From Actinomycetota bacterium (GTDB lineage: Bacteria; Actinomycetota; Actinomycetes; Propionibacteriales; Nocardioidaceae), in the NCBI GenBank assembly GCA_009702305.1, contig WLIH01000027.1:1-11937 (forward strand): a stretch of 11,937 bases of DNA, in the 5' to 3' direction. This document shows, piece by piece, positions 1 through 6,033 of the stretch. Each line of letters begins with the position of its first letter. The stretch's first letter is position 1. A program made the position numbers and the translations under genes. The notes beneath the pieces were generated by a model. It was not told the DNA's origin. It ran no database searches and was given only the letters and a program-made list of their open reading frames with translations.

Positions 1-1
1 C

Positions 2-1693
2 CGCCAGCCGCGCTCGTTCTACGAGTTCCGCGCCTCGGTGATCCTGCACGAGATGGCGCACATGTGGTTCGGCGACCTGGTCACCATGAAGTGGTGGGAC
101 GACCTGTGGCTCAACGAGTCGTTCGCCGAGTGGGCCTGCTATCACGCCGAGGTCGAGGCCACGGAGTTCACCGACTCCTGGACCGGCTTCGCCAACGCCC
201 GCAAGCAGACCGGCTACCGCGCCGACCAGCTGCCCAGCACCCACCCGATCGCTGCCGACAACTTCGATCTGCACGCGGTCGAGGTCAACTTCGACATGAT
301 CACCTATGCCAAGGGCGCCTCGGTGCTCAAGCAGCTGGTGGCCTGGGTCGGCCTGGACGACTTCGTCGGCGGACTGCGGCAGTACTTCAAGGACTTCGCC
401 TTCGGCAACTCCGAGTTCACCGACCTGCTCGCCGCGCTGGAGAAGTCGTCGGGCCGCGAGCTCGGCGGCTGGGCGCAGGAGTGGCTGCAGACCGCGGGCG
501 TCAACACGCTGACCCCCGAGTTCGAGCTCGATGCCGAGGGTCGCTACCGCTCGCTCGCCGTGCGCCAGAGCGCCCACCCCGACTGGCCGACCTTGCGGCG
601 CCACCGCATCGGCGTCGGCCTCTACGACGAGCAGGACGGCCGCCTGGTGCTGCGGCGCACCGTCGAGCTCGACGTCGAGGGCGAGCTGACGTCGGTCGAC
701 GAGCTGGTCGGCGAGACCCAGCCCGACCTGCTGCTGCTCAACGACGGCGACCTCACCTACGCCAAGATCCGGCTCGACGAGCGCTCGCTGGCCACGGTCA
801 TCGGCGGGCTGTCCAAGCTCGACGACTCGTTGGCCCGCGCGCTGGTCTGGGGCGCCGCCTGGGACATGACCCGCGACGCCGAGATGCGCGCCCGCGACTT
901 CGTGGCCCTGGTGCTCGCCAACATCGGCGAGGAGACCGATGCGTGGGGCGTCAGCCGGATCCCGGTCTACGCCGCGCAGGCGGTCAACTCCTACTCCGAC
1001 CCGGCCCATCGCGACGAGCTGCGTGCGACCTGGGAGGCGGGCCTGCGCGAGCTGATGCTGGCCGCCGTGCCCGGCACCGACCACCAGCTGACCTTCGTGC
1101 GCGCCTTCGCCGGTGCTGCGGGCAGCGACTCCGCCATCGCCGACGTCACCGCGATCCTCGACGGCGAGCTGGTGCTCGACGGGCTCAGCGTCGACCAGGA
1201 TCTGCGCTGGGCGCTGGTGACCTCCCTGGCAGCCGCGGGTGTCGCGGGCAGCCGCATCGACGACGAGCTGGCTGCCGACGGCACCATCTCGGGTCAGGAG
1301 AAGGCGGCGGCGGCCCGGGCCTCGCAGCCCGACGCCGACGCGAAGGCGGCCGCGTGGACGCTCACGATGGAGCGCGACGACACGCCCAACGAGACCTCGC
1401 GCTCGATCGCCCTGGCCTTCATGCGCTCGACGCAGACCGAGGTGCTGGCGCCGTACGTCGACCTCTACCTCGCTGCCGCCGACACGGCGTGGGGATTCCT
1501 CGGCACCCACCGCGCCTCGGTGGTGCTGGCCAATCTCTTCCCCCACCCGCTGACCTCGCCCGAGATGCTGGCGAGGGTCGAGGCGTGGCTCGAGACGTCA
1601 CCGGCCCCGACCCCGGCCAAGCGTTTCGTCCGCGAGGGCCACGCCGACGCCACCCGCGCCCTGGCTGCCCAAGAGCGCGACGCCCGGGGGTGA
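2..1693 (+). CDS. pepN: Aminopeptidase N, M1 family zinc metallopeptidase (5' end missing)
   Basis: The reading frame is open from base 2, so the start lies outside the window; 563 residues are visible of the roughly 850 usual for the family. M1 aminopeptidases remove N-terminal residues from peptides in the cytoplasm. The zinc site is directly visible: HEMAH is encoded at 47-61, followed 18 residues later by the third ligand Glu (116-118) in WLNESFAEW. The catalytic Tyr of the ITYAKGASVL segment is at 305-307. What remains is the second half of the catalytic domain and the long helical C-terminal (ERAP1_C-like) domain. The missing part would hold the N-terminal beta domain and the GAMEN exopeptidase motif. 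The stop TGA is six bases from the stop of the convergent DUF5130 gene. No frameshift or missing catalytic residue is seen in the visible part. Family assignment is secure; the symbol follows the actinobacterial convention. Confidence 0.96.
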   Translation, partial: RQPRSFYEFRASVILHEMAHMWFGDLVTMKWWDDLWLNESFAEWACYHAEVEATEFTDSWTGFANARKQTGYRADQLPSTHPIAADNFDLHAVEVNFDMITYAKGASVLKQLVAWVGLDDFVGGLRQYFKDFAFGNSEFTDLLAALEKSSGRELGGWAQEWLQTAGVNTLTPEFELDAEGRYRSLAVRQSAHPDWPTLRRHRIGVGLYDEQDGRLVLRRTVELDVEGELTSVDELVGETQPDLLLLNDGDLTYAKIRLDERSLATVIGGLSKLDDSLARALVWGAAWDMTRDAEMRARDFVALVLANIGEETDAWGVSRIPVYAAQAVNSYSDPAHRDELRATWEAGLRELMLAAVPGTDHQLTFVRAFAGAAGSDSAIADVTAILDGELVLDGLSVDQDLRWALVTSLAAAGVAGSRIDDELAADGTISGQEKAAAARASQPDADAKAAAWTLTMERDDTPNETSRSIALAFMRSTQTEVLAPYVDLYLAAADTAWGFLGTHRASVVLANLFPHPLTSPEMLARVEAWLETSPAPTPAKRFVREGHADATRALAAQERDARG

Positions 1694-1699
1694 CCGCCG

Positions 1700-2092
1700 T
1701 CAGCCCGCGTGCAGGGTGTGCGGCGCGCGGGCGTGCTCGGCGAGCATCTGGATGCCGCGCTTGAGGCCGCCGACGAGGTCGTCTCCGGCGAAGTCCGTCT
1801 GCATCTGCAGGGCCGCGAGCTCGACCTCGGCGTCGCTCAGGGTGCGGCGGACGTAGCCACCGGTCACGATCTCGAGCACGCGTGCGGTGGGGTCGAGCAG
1901 GATCAGGATGCTGCGCGAGGGGGCGACGAGCGAGTTGTGCAGGCTGGTCGCGAAGTCACGCGGGTCGCCCTCGGCGTTGCCGACGAAGACGGAGAACTCC
2001 ACGCGCGAGAGCTGCTCGGCCTTGCGGATCGCCTGGTCGAGGCTGGTCCGCTCCGAGGAGCTGAACGGGTCACCAGCGGGCACTTGCGCCAC
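1700..2092 (-). CDS. DUF5130 family protein (TPM-like fold)
   Basis: A 130-residue soluble protein from a GTG at 2092. It has no signal peptide or membrane segment. The central pattern (SRVEFSVFVG near residues 29-38, SILILLDPTARVLEIVTG near 61-78, and a helical end with GGLKRGIQML) resembles DUF5130 proteins, which are related to the TPM domain; this assignment is from memory of the family. Its biochemical role is unknown. The frame stays open upstream to an ATG at 2182, but that extension is low-complexity Pro/Arg sequence fully overlapping the upstream gene. I therefore prefer the GTG at 2092, which gives a 23-base overlap with the upstream membrane-protein gene and suggests translational coupling. 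The GTG at 2083 is an alternative. The gene ends six bases from pepN, tail to tail. A function linked to the membrane partner is inference. Confidence 0.75.
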   Translation of the reverse strand: MAQVPAGDPFSSSERTSLDQAIRKAEQLSRVEFSVFVGNAEGDPRDFATSLHNSLVAPSRSILILLDPTARVLEIVTGGYVRRTLSDAEVELAALQMQTDFAGDDLVGGLKRGIQMLAEHARAPHTLHAG

Positions 2093-2435
2093 CCGCCTGC
2101 GAGTCGTCGGTGTCGGGGGCGGCCAGCTCGGCCGTCGTGCGCCGAGGTCCACCGAGCCACTGGTTCTCGACGGCCGGTGCACCGGGAGCCAGGCGCTCGC
2201 CGCGCACGAGGGCCGGCGCGTAGACGAGCACGGTGATGACCACCAGGAGGATCAGCGGGATCCCGACCAGCACCAGCACGGTGTGCAGCGGGTCGACCGG
2301 GTCCGGGTCGGACCAGCCCACCGGCACGTCGGCCCCGGCCGGGGCGGCGAGCAGCACACTGCCGACTCCGATCAGCGCGAGCGCGACGAGCGCGCCGAAG
2401 GCCCGGCGGACGAGGGCGGCAGTGTGGGAGATCAC
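2070..2435 (-). CDS. Small membrane protein, signal peptide plus one transmembrane segment
   Basis: I do not recognise a named function. From the GTG at 2435 the product is 121 residues. An Arg-containing N-terminus and a hydrophobic stretch (about residues 12-31) end in AAPAGADVPVGW, which looks like a signal peptide or first membrane helix. A short Asp/Pro-rich loop (WSDPDPVDPL) follows, then a second hydrophobic helix (about 52-72) and a tail carrying ENQWLGGP near 90-97. The frame is open further upstream to a GTG at 2495, giving 141 residues. I chose 2435 because a TATCCT -10 hexamer ends exactly six bases before it, as in leaderless actinobacterial genes, and because the extra N-terminus would delay the signal-like segment. 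It overlaps the downstream DUF5130 gene by 23 bases. Similar small proteins occur beside DUF5130 genes in other actinobacteria, to my recollection. Confidence 0.72.
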   Translation of the reverse strand: MISHTAALVRRAFGALVALALIGVGSVLLAAPAGADVPVGWSDPDPVDPLHTVLVLVGIPLILLVVITVLVYAPALVRGERLAPGAPAVENQWLGGPRRTTAELAAPDTDDSQAGGASARW

Positions 2436-2447
2436 GTGGTGAGGATA
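2433..2447 (-). promoter_or_regulatory. Leaderless-type promoter for the membrane-protein/DUF5130 unit
   Basis: On the minus strand TATCCT (plus-strand 2442-2447) fits TANNNT and is followed by six bases and then the GTG start at 2435-2433. Transcription would begin at the start codon itself. No Shine-Dalgarno sequence is present and no clear -35 element is seen. The transcription start is inferred from spacing only. Confidence 0.5.
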
Positions 2448-2468
2448 TCGGCTCCACCCGACATCCTC
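2441..2468. promoter_or_regulatory. Imperfect inverted repeat over a promoter, candidate operator
   Basis: GAGGATATCGG (2441-2451) and CCGACATCCTC (2458-2468) are inverted copies matching at 10 of 11 positions around a 6-base spacer. The left arm covers the -10 hexamer of the minus-strand membrane-protein gene; the right arm reaches to about -33 from the inferred transcription start. The placement suits a repressor site. The binding protein is unknown. Confidence 0.45.
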
Positions 2469-2532
2469 CGACCAGACGGCCGTCGTCTCAGTCACACCCG
2501 TCGCGGCGCTCGATCCTGACCACCGACCTGTC

Positions 2533-2538
2533 CATACT
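2533..2538 (+). promoter_or_regulatory. -10-like hexamer of mscS, leaderless spacing
   Basis: CATACT keeps the two most conserved -10 positions (A2 and T6). It is followed by seven bases and the ATG at 2546. No Shine-Dalgarno sequence precedes the ATG, which supports a leaderless transcript. No convincing -35 element is seen. Confidence 0.4.
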
Positions 2539-2545
2539 GGGGCCC

Positions 2546-3571
2546 ATGTCTGTGCCCGTCCCGACCTCCGACCCGTGTGCCGACGGCGACCAGATCTGCA
2601 ACGCCGTGCAGGACTGGACCGGCGACGACACCGCCGCCCGGGTCGCCGACCTGCTCCTCGGCAAGCCCCTCGCGATCGGCGGCCTGGTGCTGCTCGGCCT
2701 GCTGGTCAGGTGGGTCCTGCACCGCATCGTCGATCGCCTGGTCGAGCAGGCGGAGGAGGGCGCGCTCCCCGACCGGGTCAGCAAGTTCTCCCGCTACGGG
2801 CGAAAGCCGCCGGCCGTCGCCGCCCGCGACATCGCCACCGCGACCCGGCGTCTGCAGCGCGCGAAGACGATGGGCGACCTGCTCAAGAGCGTGATCACCG
2901 GCATCCTGGTCGCGATCGTCGGCACCATGGTGCTCAGCGAGCTCGGCGTCAACATCGCCCCGATCATCGCCAGCGCCGGGATCATCGGCATCGCGCTCGG
3001 CTTCGGCGCCCAGTCGCTGGTCAAGGACTTCCTCTCGGGCATCTTCATGATCTTCGAGGACCAGTTCGGTGTCGGCGACGTCGTCGACGTCGGCGAGGCC
3101 AGCGGCACGATCGAGGCGGTCAGCCTGCGGGTGACGCGGCTGCGCGACATCAACGGGACGGTCTGGTACGTCCCCAACGGCGAGATCCTGCGCGTGGGCA
3201 ACATGAGCCAGAACTGGTCGCGCGCGGTGATCGACGTCAACGTCGGCTACGGCGAGGATCTGGTCCGCGTGCAGCGCGTCCTGCGCGAGGTCGCCCACGA
3301 TCTGTGGGAGGACGACGACTTCAAGGACGTCATCATCGAGGAGCCCGAGATCACCGGGGTGGAGATGCTGGCCCCCGACTCGGTGAGCCTGCGGGTTCTG
3401 ATCAAGACCGCCCCGATGGAGCAGTGGTCGGTGGCCCGGCAGATGCGCCAGCGGATCAAGGCCCGCTTCGACCACGAGTGCATCGAGATCCCGTTCGCCC
3501 AGCGGGTGGTCTGGCACCGCGAGGAAAAGGCCGCGGGCGCCCCCTCCGAGGAGGAGACGCCCGCGAGCTGA
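2546..3571 (+). CDS. mscS: MscS-family small-conductance mechanosensitive channel
   Basis: A 341-residue inner-membrane channel that opens under membrane tension and releases solutes during osmotic downshock. Predicted membrane helices lie at about residues 41-60, 112-131 and 137-167. The third is the pore-lining helix with the family signature GFGAQSLVKDFLSGIF (152-167). It runs into the beta domain (FEDQFGVGDVV, 170-180; WYVPNGEI, 207-214) and a cytoplasmic alpha/beta domain to about residue 325. Between helices 1 and 2 lies a basic stretch of about 50 residues (KFSRYGRKPP). Two Cys (11 and 18) in the short N-terminal segment could face outside and pair; that is inference. The ATG was chosen from the -10 spacing and because no better start is near. 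It meets osmC tail to tail with 26 bases between stops. The precise paralogue type (MscS or YnaI/MscM-like) cannot be settled here. Confidence 0.93.
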   Translation: MSVPVPTSDPCADGDQICNAVQDWTGDDTAARVADLLLGKPLAIGGLVLLGLLVRWVLHRIVDRLVEQAEEGALPDRVSKFSRYGRKPPAVAARDIATATRRLQRAKTMGDLLKSVITGILVAIVGTMVLSELGVNIAPIIASAGIIGIALGFGAQSLVKDFLSGIFMIFEDQFGVGDVVDVGEASGTIEAVSLRVTRLRDINGTVWYVPNGEILRVGNMSQNWSRAVIDVNVGYGEDLVRVQRVLREVAHDLWEDDDFKDVIIEEPEITGVEMLAPDSVSLRVLIKTAPMEQWSVARQMRQRIKARFDHECIEIPFAQRVVWHREEKAAGAPSEEETPAS

Positions 3572-3597
3572 GGCTCAGGACGAGGTGTCCGATCGCC

Positions 3598-4023
3598 TCA
3601 GGCGAGCGATGCCTCGAGGGTGATCGTGGTGCCGGTGAGCGCCTGGCTGACCGGGCAGCCCTCCTTGGCGGCGGTGGCCGCCGCGACGAAGTCCTCGGCG
3701 CTGATGCCCTCGACGGTGCCGACGACCTTGAGCAGGATGCCGGTGATGCCCTTGCCGGGGGTGAACTCGACCTCCGCGGTCGTCGCGAGCGTCGTGGCCG
3801 GCGTGCCGGCCTTGGCCAGGCCGTTGGAGAAGGCCATCGAGAAGCAGGCCGAGTGGGCCGCGGCGATGAGCTCCTCGGGGCTGGTCTTGCCGTTCGCCTC
3901 CTCGGCGCGCGAGGGCCACGACACGTCGAAGGTGCCGATGCCCGACGACTCGAGGGTCACCTTGCCGGAGCCCTCGAAGAGGGTGCCCTCCCAGTTGGTG
4001 GTCGCGGTGCGGATGGTGGCCAT
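3598..4023 (-). CDS. osmC: OsmC/Ohr-family organic hydroperoxide peroxidase
   Basis: A 141-residue cytoplasmic thiol peroxidase that reduces organic hydroperoxides. The two reactive cysteines are visible: Cys60 in AAAHSACFSMAF and Cys123 in KEGCPVSQAL, near the positions in E. coli OsmC. The N-terminus (NWEGTLFEGSGKVTLESSG) and the SPEELIAAAHSACFS segment match OsmC rather than Ohr, but the subfamily call is from pattern memory. The ATG at 4023 has an AGGAG Shine-Dalgarno sequence at 4030-4034 (minus strand) six bases upstream, unlike several neighbours that look leaderless. It is divergent from the truncated globin gene, and a perfect inverted repeat lies in the space between them. Co-regulation with the globin under oxidative or nitrosative stress is inference. 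Confidence 0.95.
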   Translation of the reverse strand: MATIRTATTNWEGTLFEGSGKVTLESSGIGTFDVSWPSRAEEANGKTSPEELIAAAHSACFSMAFSNGLAKAGTPATTLATTAEVEFTPGKGITGILLKVVGTVEGISAEDFVAAATAAKEGCPVSQALTGTTITLEASLA

Positions 4024-4047
4024 GGGTCACTCCTGATCAGTGGGGTC

Positions 4048-4067
4048 GACTCGTACGCCGACGAGTC
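4048..4067. promoter_or_regulatory. Perfect 7-bp inverted repeat between osmC and glbO, candidate operator
   Basis: GACTCGT (4048-4054) and ACGAGTC (4061-4067) are perfect inverted copies with a 6-base spacer. The repeat begins 25 bases upstream of the osmC start codon and lies about 50-70 bases upstream of the globin start, inside the shared divergent promoter space. A redox-responsive regulator would be a natural candidate, but none is encoded next to it. Confidence 0.4.
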
Positions 4068-4103
4068 TTCCACGCCGGGTGCGGGCTGCTCGGGCGGCGT
4101 CGG

Positions 4104-4109
4104 CACAAT
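4104..4109 (+). promoter_or_regulatory. -10-like hexamer of glbO, leaderless spacing
   Basis: CACAAT (A2 and T6 conserved) ends seven bases before the GTG at 4117. It overlaps the upstream in-frame ATG at 4108, so if this is the promoter, translation must start at the GTG. No clear -35 element is seen. Confidence 0.4.
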
Positions 4110-4116
4110 GGGCGGC

Positions 4117-4488
4117 GTGACGTTCTACGAGGAGATCGGCGGCTTCGACACGATGCAGCGCATCGTGGCGACCTTCTACGAGGGTGTGGCCGACGACGAG
4201 GTGCTGCGGCCCCTCTACCCCGAGGAGGACCTCGGCCCCGCGGAGGAGCGCTTCCTGCTCTTCCTGGTGCAGTACTGGGGCGGCCCGACGACGTACTCCG
4301 AGCAGCGCGGGCACCCCCGGCTCCGGATGCGCCACGCGCCGTTCGCAGTCGACCTCGAGGCCCGTGACCGCTGGCTGGTGCACTTCCGCGCCGGTCTCGA
4401 CGCTGCCGCACTGACCCCCGAGCAGGACGCTCAGTTCTGGGACTACGTCACCCACGCGGCGCAGTTCATGGTCAACACCTTCGACTAG
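4117..4488 (+). CDS. glbO: Group II truncated haemoglobin (trHbO)
   Basis: A 123-residue 2-over-2 haem globin of the GlbO group, implicated in oxygen or peroxide and nitric oxide chemistry near the respiratory chain. Key haem-pocket residues are visible: proximal His73 in LRMRHAPF, Tyr21 (B10), Tyr34 (CD1) in LRPLYPEEDL, and Trp86 (G8) in RDRWLVHF. The diagnostic QYWGGPTTYSEQRGHPRLRMRH segment spans residues 52-73. These positions equal the M. tuberculosis GlbO numbering minus two, which supports the GTG at 4117. An ATG at 4108 would add three residues (MGG) and cannot be excluded. The stop TAG lies within CTAG, which also encodes the stop of the opposing siderophore-interacting gene. Confidence 0.95.
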   Translation: MTFYEEIGGFDTMQRIVATFYEGVADDEVLRPLYPEEDLGPAEERFLLFLVQYWGGPTTYSEQRGHPRLRMRHAPFAVDLEARDRWLVHFRAGLDAAALTPEQDAQFWDYVTHAAQFMVNTFD

Positions 4489-5306
4489 CGAGCGCGCCAG
4501 TACCCGCAGAACGCTACGTGCTCGCGCGGCACTCCGGCCGCGATCCAGTGCCGCCGCAGCCGGCTCGCCAGCGCCTGCTCGCCGACCACCCAGCCGAAGA
4601 ACGGCTCGTCGGGCAGCGGCCTCCCCATCGCCGCCGCCAGGACGGCGACACCCGGACGAGCGCGGGGGTCGTCACGGACGACGTAGGTCACCCCGACTCC
4701 TGCAGGGGCGACTATCTCGCGCCGATCGGCCACGCTGGGCACTTCGATCAACGCGTGGCCCTGCGTGTCCGGAGCGAGCCCGGCGAGGATGGCGGCCAGT
4801 GCGGGCAGTCCGGTCTCGTCGGCCACGAGGGCGACGCGGCGCAGCCCTGAGGGTGGCGCGAAGCCGATGCCCTGATCGAGCACAGCGACGGCGTCCCCGG
4901 GCGCGCACGTCTCGGCCCAACGCGCGGCGGGGGCGAGTCTCCCGTCGGGCAGCTCGTGCACGACCAGGTCTAGGTCGATCTCCGGACCATGGGCACCGTC
5001 GACGCGGTGCTCGCGCACGGTGTAGCTGCGCATCAGCGGTCGGTCGGCTCGCGAGAGCGCGAGGTATCTCAGGTAGCTGCGCAGGCCGGTCGTCGTCGGC
5101 ACCCCCGCCAGCGAGCCGCCCGGGGGCGGGATGAAGAGGCGTAGGGACTGGTCGAAGCCGCGTGGGACGACGCCGGCGATGTCCCCGCGACCGAGAGTGA
5201 CCCGCGTGAAGTGCGGCGAGACCCGCTGACTGCGCAGCACCTCGAGGGCGAGCACCGCGGCACTCTCCGGGCGGCGGCCGGGCGCGGCGGGAATCTGCTT
5301 CGACAT
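4485..5306 (-). CDS. Siderophore-interacting protein (SIP), FAD-dependent ferric-siderophore reductase
   Basis: A 273-residue cytoplasmic flavoprotein of the ViuB/YqjH type that releases iron from imported ferric siderophores by reduction. The N-terminal FAD-binding domain carries RSYTVR (93-98), the flavin-binding signature, after a beta-barrel segment (RVSPHFTRVTLG, 28-39). The family's loop before GDAV is present (WAETCAPGDAV, 130-140). The C-terminal NAD(P)H-binding half has ADETGLPALAAIL (162-174), FFGWVVGEQA (236-245) and the terminal GYWRAR. Length is typical. ATG 5306 is the only good start. A TACCGT hexamer on the minus strand (plus 5315-5320) ends eight bases upstream, so the leader would be at most a base or two. 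No siderophore biosynthesis or transport gene is visible nearby. Its stop overlaps the globin stop by four bases. Confidence 0.92.
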   Translation of the reverse strand: MSKQIPAAPGRRPESAAVLALEVLRSQRVSPHFTRVTLGRGDIAGVVPRGFDQSLRLFIPPPGGSLAGVPTTTGLRSYLRYLALSRADRPLMRSYTVREHRVDGAHGPEIDLDLVVHELPDGRLAPAARWAETCAPGDAVAVLDQGIGFAPPSGLRRVALVADETGLPALAAILAGLAPDTQGHALIEVPSVADRREIVAPAGVGVTYVVRDDPRARPGVAVLAAAMGRPLPDEPFFGWVVGEQALASRLRRHWIAAGVPREHVAFCGYWRAR

Positions 5307-5389
5307 CGGATGTAACGGTAGGCCCGGCCGGTGACAGGTAGGGAGTGACCCATGTCCGGGACCGACGCCGGACCGAAGGAGCCACCCTC

Positions 5390-6007
5390 ATGCGCCGCAC
5401 CACCGCTCTTCGCATCGCCGCCGCCAGCACCGTCCTCGCCCTTGCGAGCATCGGCGGCGCCTACGCAGCCGGGACCTCGGGCTCGCCCGACCACGACGGC
5501 TCGACGGTCACCAACAAGACGGGGCACGTCGTCGACGACCACGCCGCTGACGGCCAGTCGCGCGCCGCCGAGGCCCGCGCCCGTCGTACGGCGACGGCGA
5601 GCCCGTCCGCCATCCCCACGCCGACCCCCGAGCCCACGGTCGTCGCGACCCCGCTCGCCACCGAGCCCACCGACGACGACCTCACCTCGGAGCCGACCCC
5701 CGTCGCTCCCACCGAGGACTCCCACGGTCAGCACCACGACGTGGGTGACGACCACGGACACGGCAACGACGACGGTCTCGGTCACGACGACGGTGACGAC
5801 CACGGCCAGGGCAACGGCCAGGGCAACGACGACGGCGCCGGTCACGACGTTGGCGACGACCACGGCCAGGGCAGCGACGAGGGCCTCGGTCACGACGACG
5901 GTCACGACGACGGTGACAACCACGGCAGTAACAGCGGTCATGATGACCATGGCGACGACAACAACAGCCACGGCCCTGACGACGACCAGGATGACGACAA
6001 CTCCTGA
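5390..6007 (+). CDS. Secreted His/Asp/Gly-rich repeat protein, first gene of an ECF-sigma operon
   Basis: No family is recognised. The 205-residue product begins with a clear Sec signal peptide: MRRTTALRIA, a hydrophobic core, then a likely cut after AYA at residue 26. A short linker follows, then a Pro/Thr-rich spacer (about 70-108). The final 95 residues (111-205) consist almost only of His, Asp, Gly, Asn, Gln and Ser, with 15 His, no Cys, no Lys and no aromatic residue. Within it a 16-20 residue unit occurs three times. The tail would be disordered and strongly acidic and could bind Zn, Ni, Cu or Ca; that is inference from composition. ATG 5390 has AAGGAG eight bases upstream (5376-5381). 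A GTG at 5345 in frame would bury the signal peptide. The next gene starts 26 bases after the stop. Confidence 0.8.
   Translation: MRRTTALRIAAASTVLALASIGGAYAAGTSGSPDHDGSTVTNKTGHVVDDHAADGQSRAAEARARRTATASPSAIPTPTPEPTVVATPLATEPTDDDLTSEPTPVAPTEDSHGQHHDVGDDHGHGNDDGLGHDDGDDHGQGNGQGNDDGAGHDVGDDHGQGSDEGLGHDDGHDDGDNHGSNSGHDDHGDDNNSHGPDDDQDDDNS
5741..5896 (+). repeat. Three imperfect tandem copies of a His/Asp/Gly repeat
   Basis: Units encode VGDDHGHGNDDGLGHD (5741-5788), DGDDHGQGNGQGNDDGAGHD (5789-5848, with a four-residue GQGN duplication) and VGDDHGQGSDEGLGHD (5849-5896). The period is 48 or 60 bases, so copy-number change keeps the frame. The repeats lie in the tail of the secreted protein. Confidence 0.75.
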
Positions 6008-6033
6008 TCCACGCTGCGAACCGGAAGGACACC

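Noticed and set aside
2093..2182. N-terminal extension of the DUF5130 protein to an ATG at 2182
   Set aside because: The added 30 residues are Pro/Arg-rich read-through of the overlapping membrane-protein gene in another frame. The GTG at 2092 gives a product of the expected size.
1709..2236. Plus-strand open frame opposite the DUF5130 gene
   Set aside because: Composition and lack of any motif mark it as a shadow. The minus-strand DUF5130 pattern is recognisable.
2492..3517. A 341-codon open frame antisense to mscS
   Set aside because: It mirrors the codon structure of mscS, has the low-complexity Asp/His/Ala/Gly composition typical of high-GC antisense frames, and matches no known fold. 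mscS explains the region.
3593..3605. TCGCC-TCA-GGCGA hairpin at the osmC stop as a terminator
   Set aside because: The stem is only five pairs, it lies partly in the coding sequence, and no T-run follows on either strand.
4030..4044. CTGATCAG 8-base palindrome upstream of osmC as an operator
   Set aside because: It overlaps the osmC Shine-Dalgarno sequence and is short enough to be chance. The longer inverted repeat at 4048-4067 is a better candidate.
5741..5896. Possible CRISPR-like or mobile repeat array
   Set aside because: The repeats are in frame, have no unique spacers, and encode a low-complexity protein tail.
5069..5971. A 300-codon minus-strand frame starting with a Val/Thr-rich hydrophobic stretch resembling a membrane protein
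   Set aside because: The Val-rich stretch is the reverse complement of the GAC/CAC/GGC codons of the secreted protein's repeat tail. The plus-strand frame has a Shine-Dalgarno sequence, a signal peptide and operon context.
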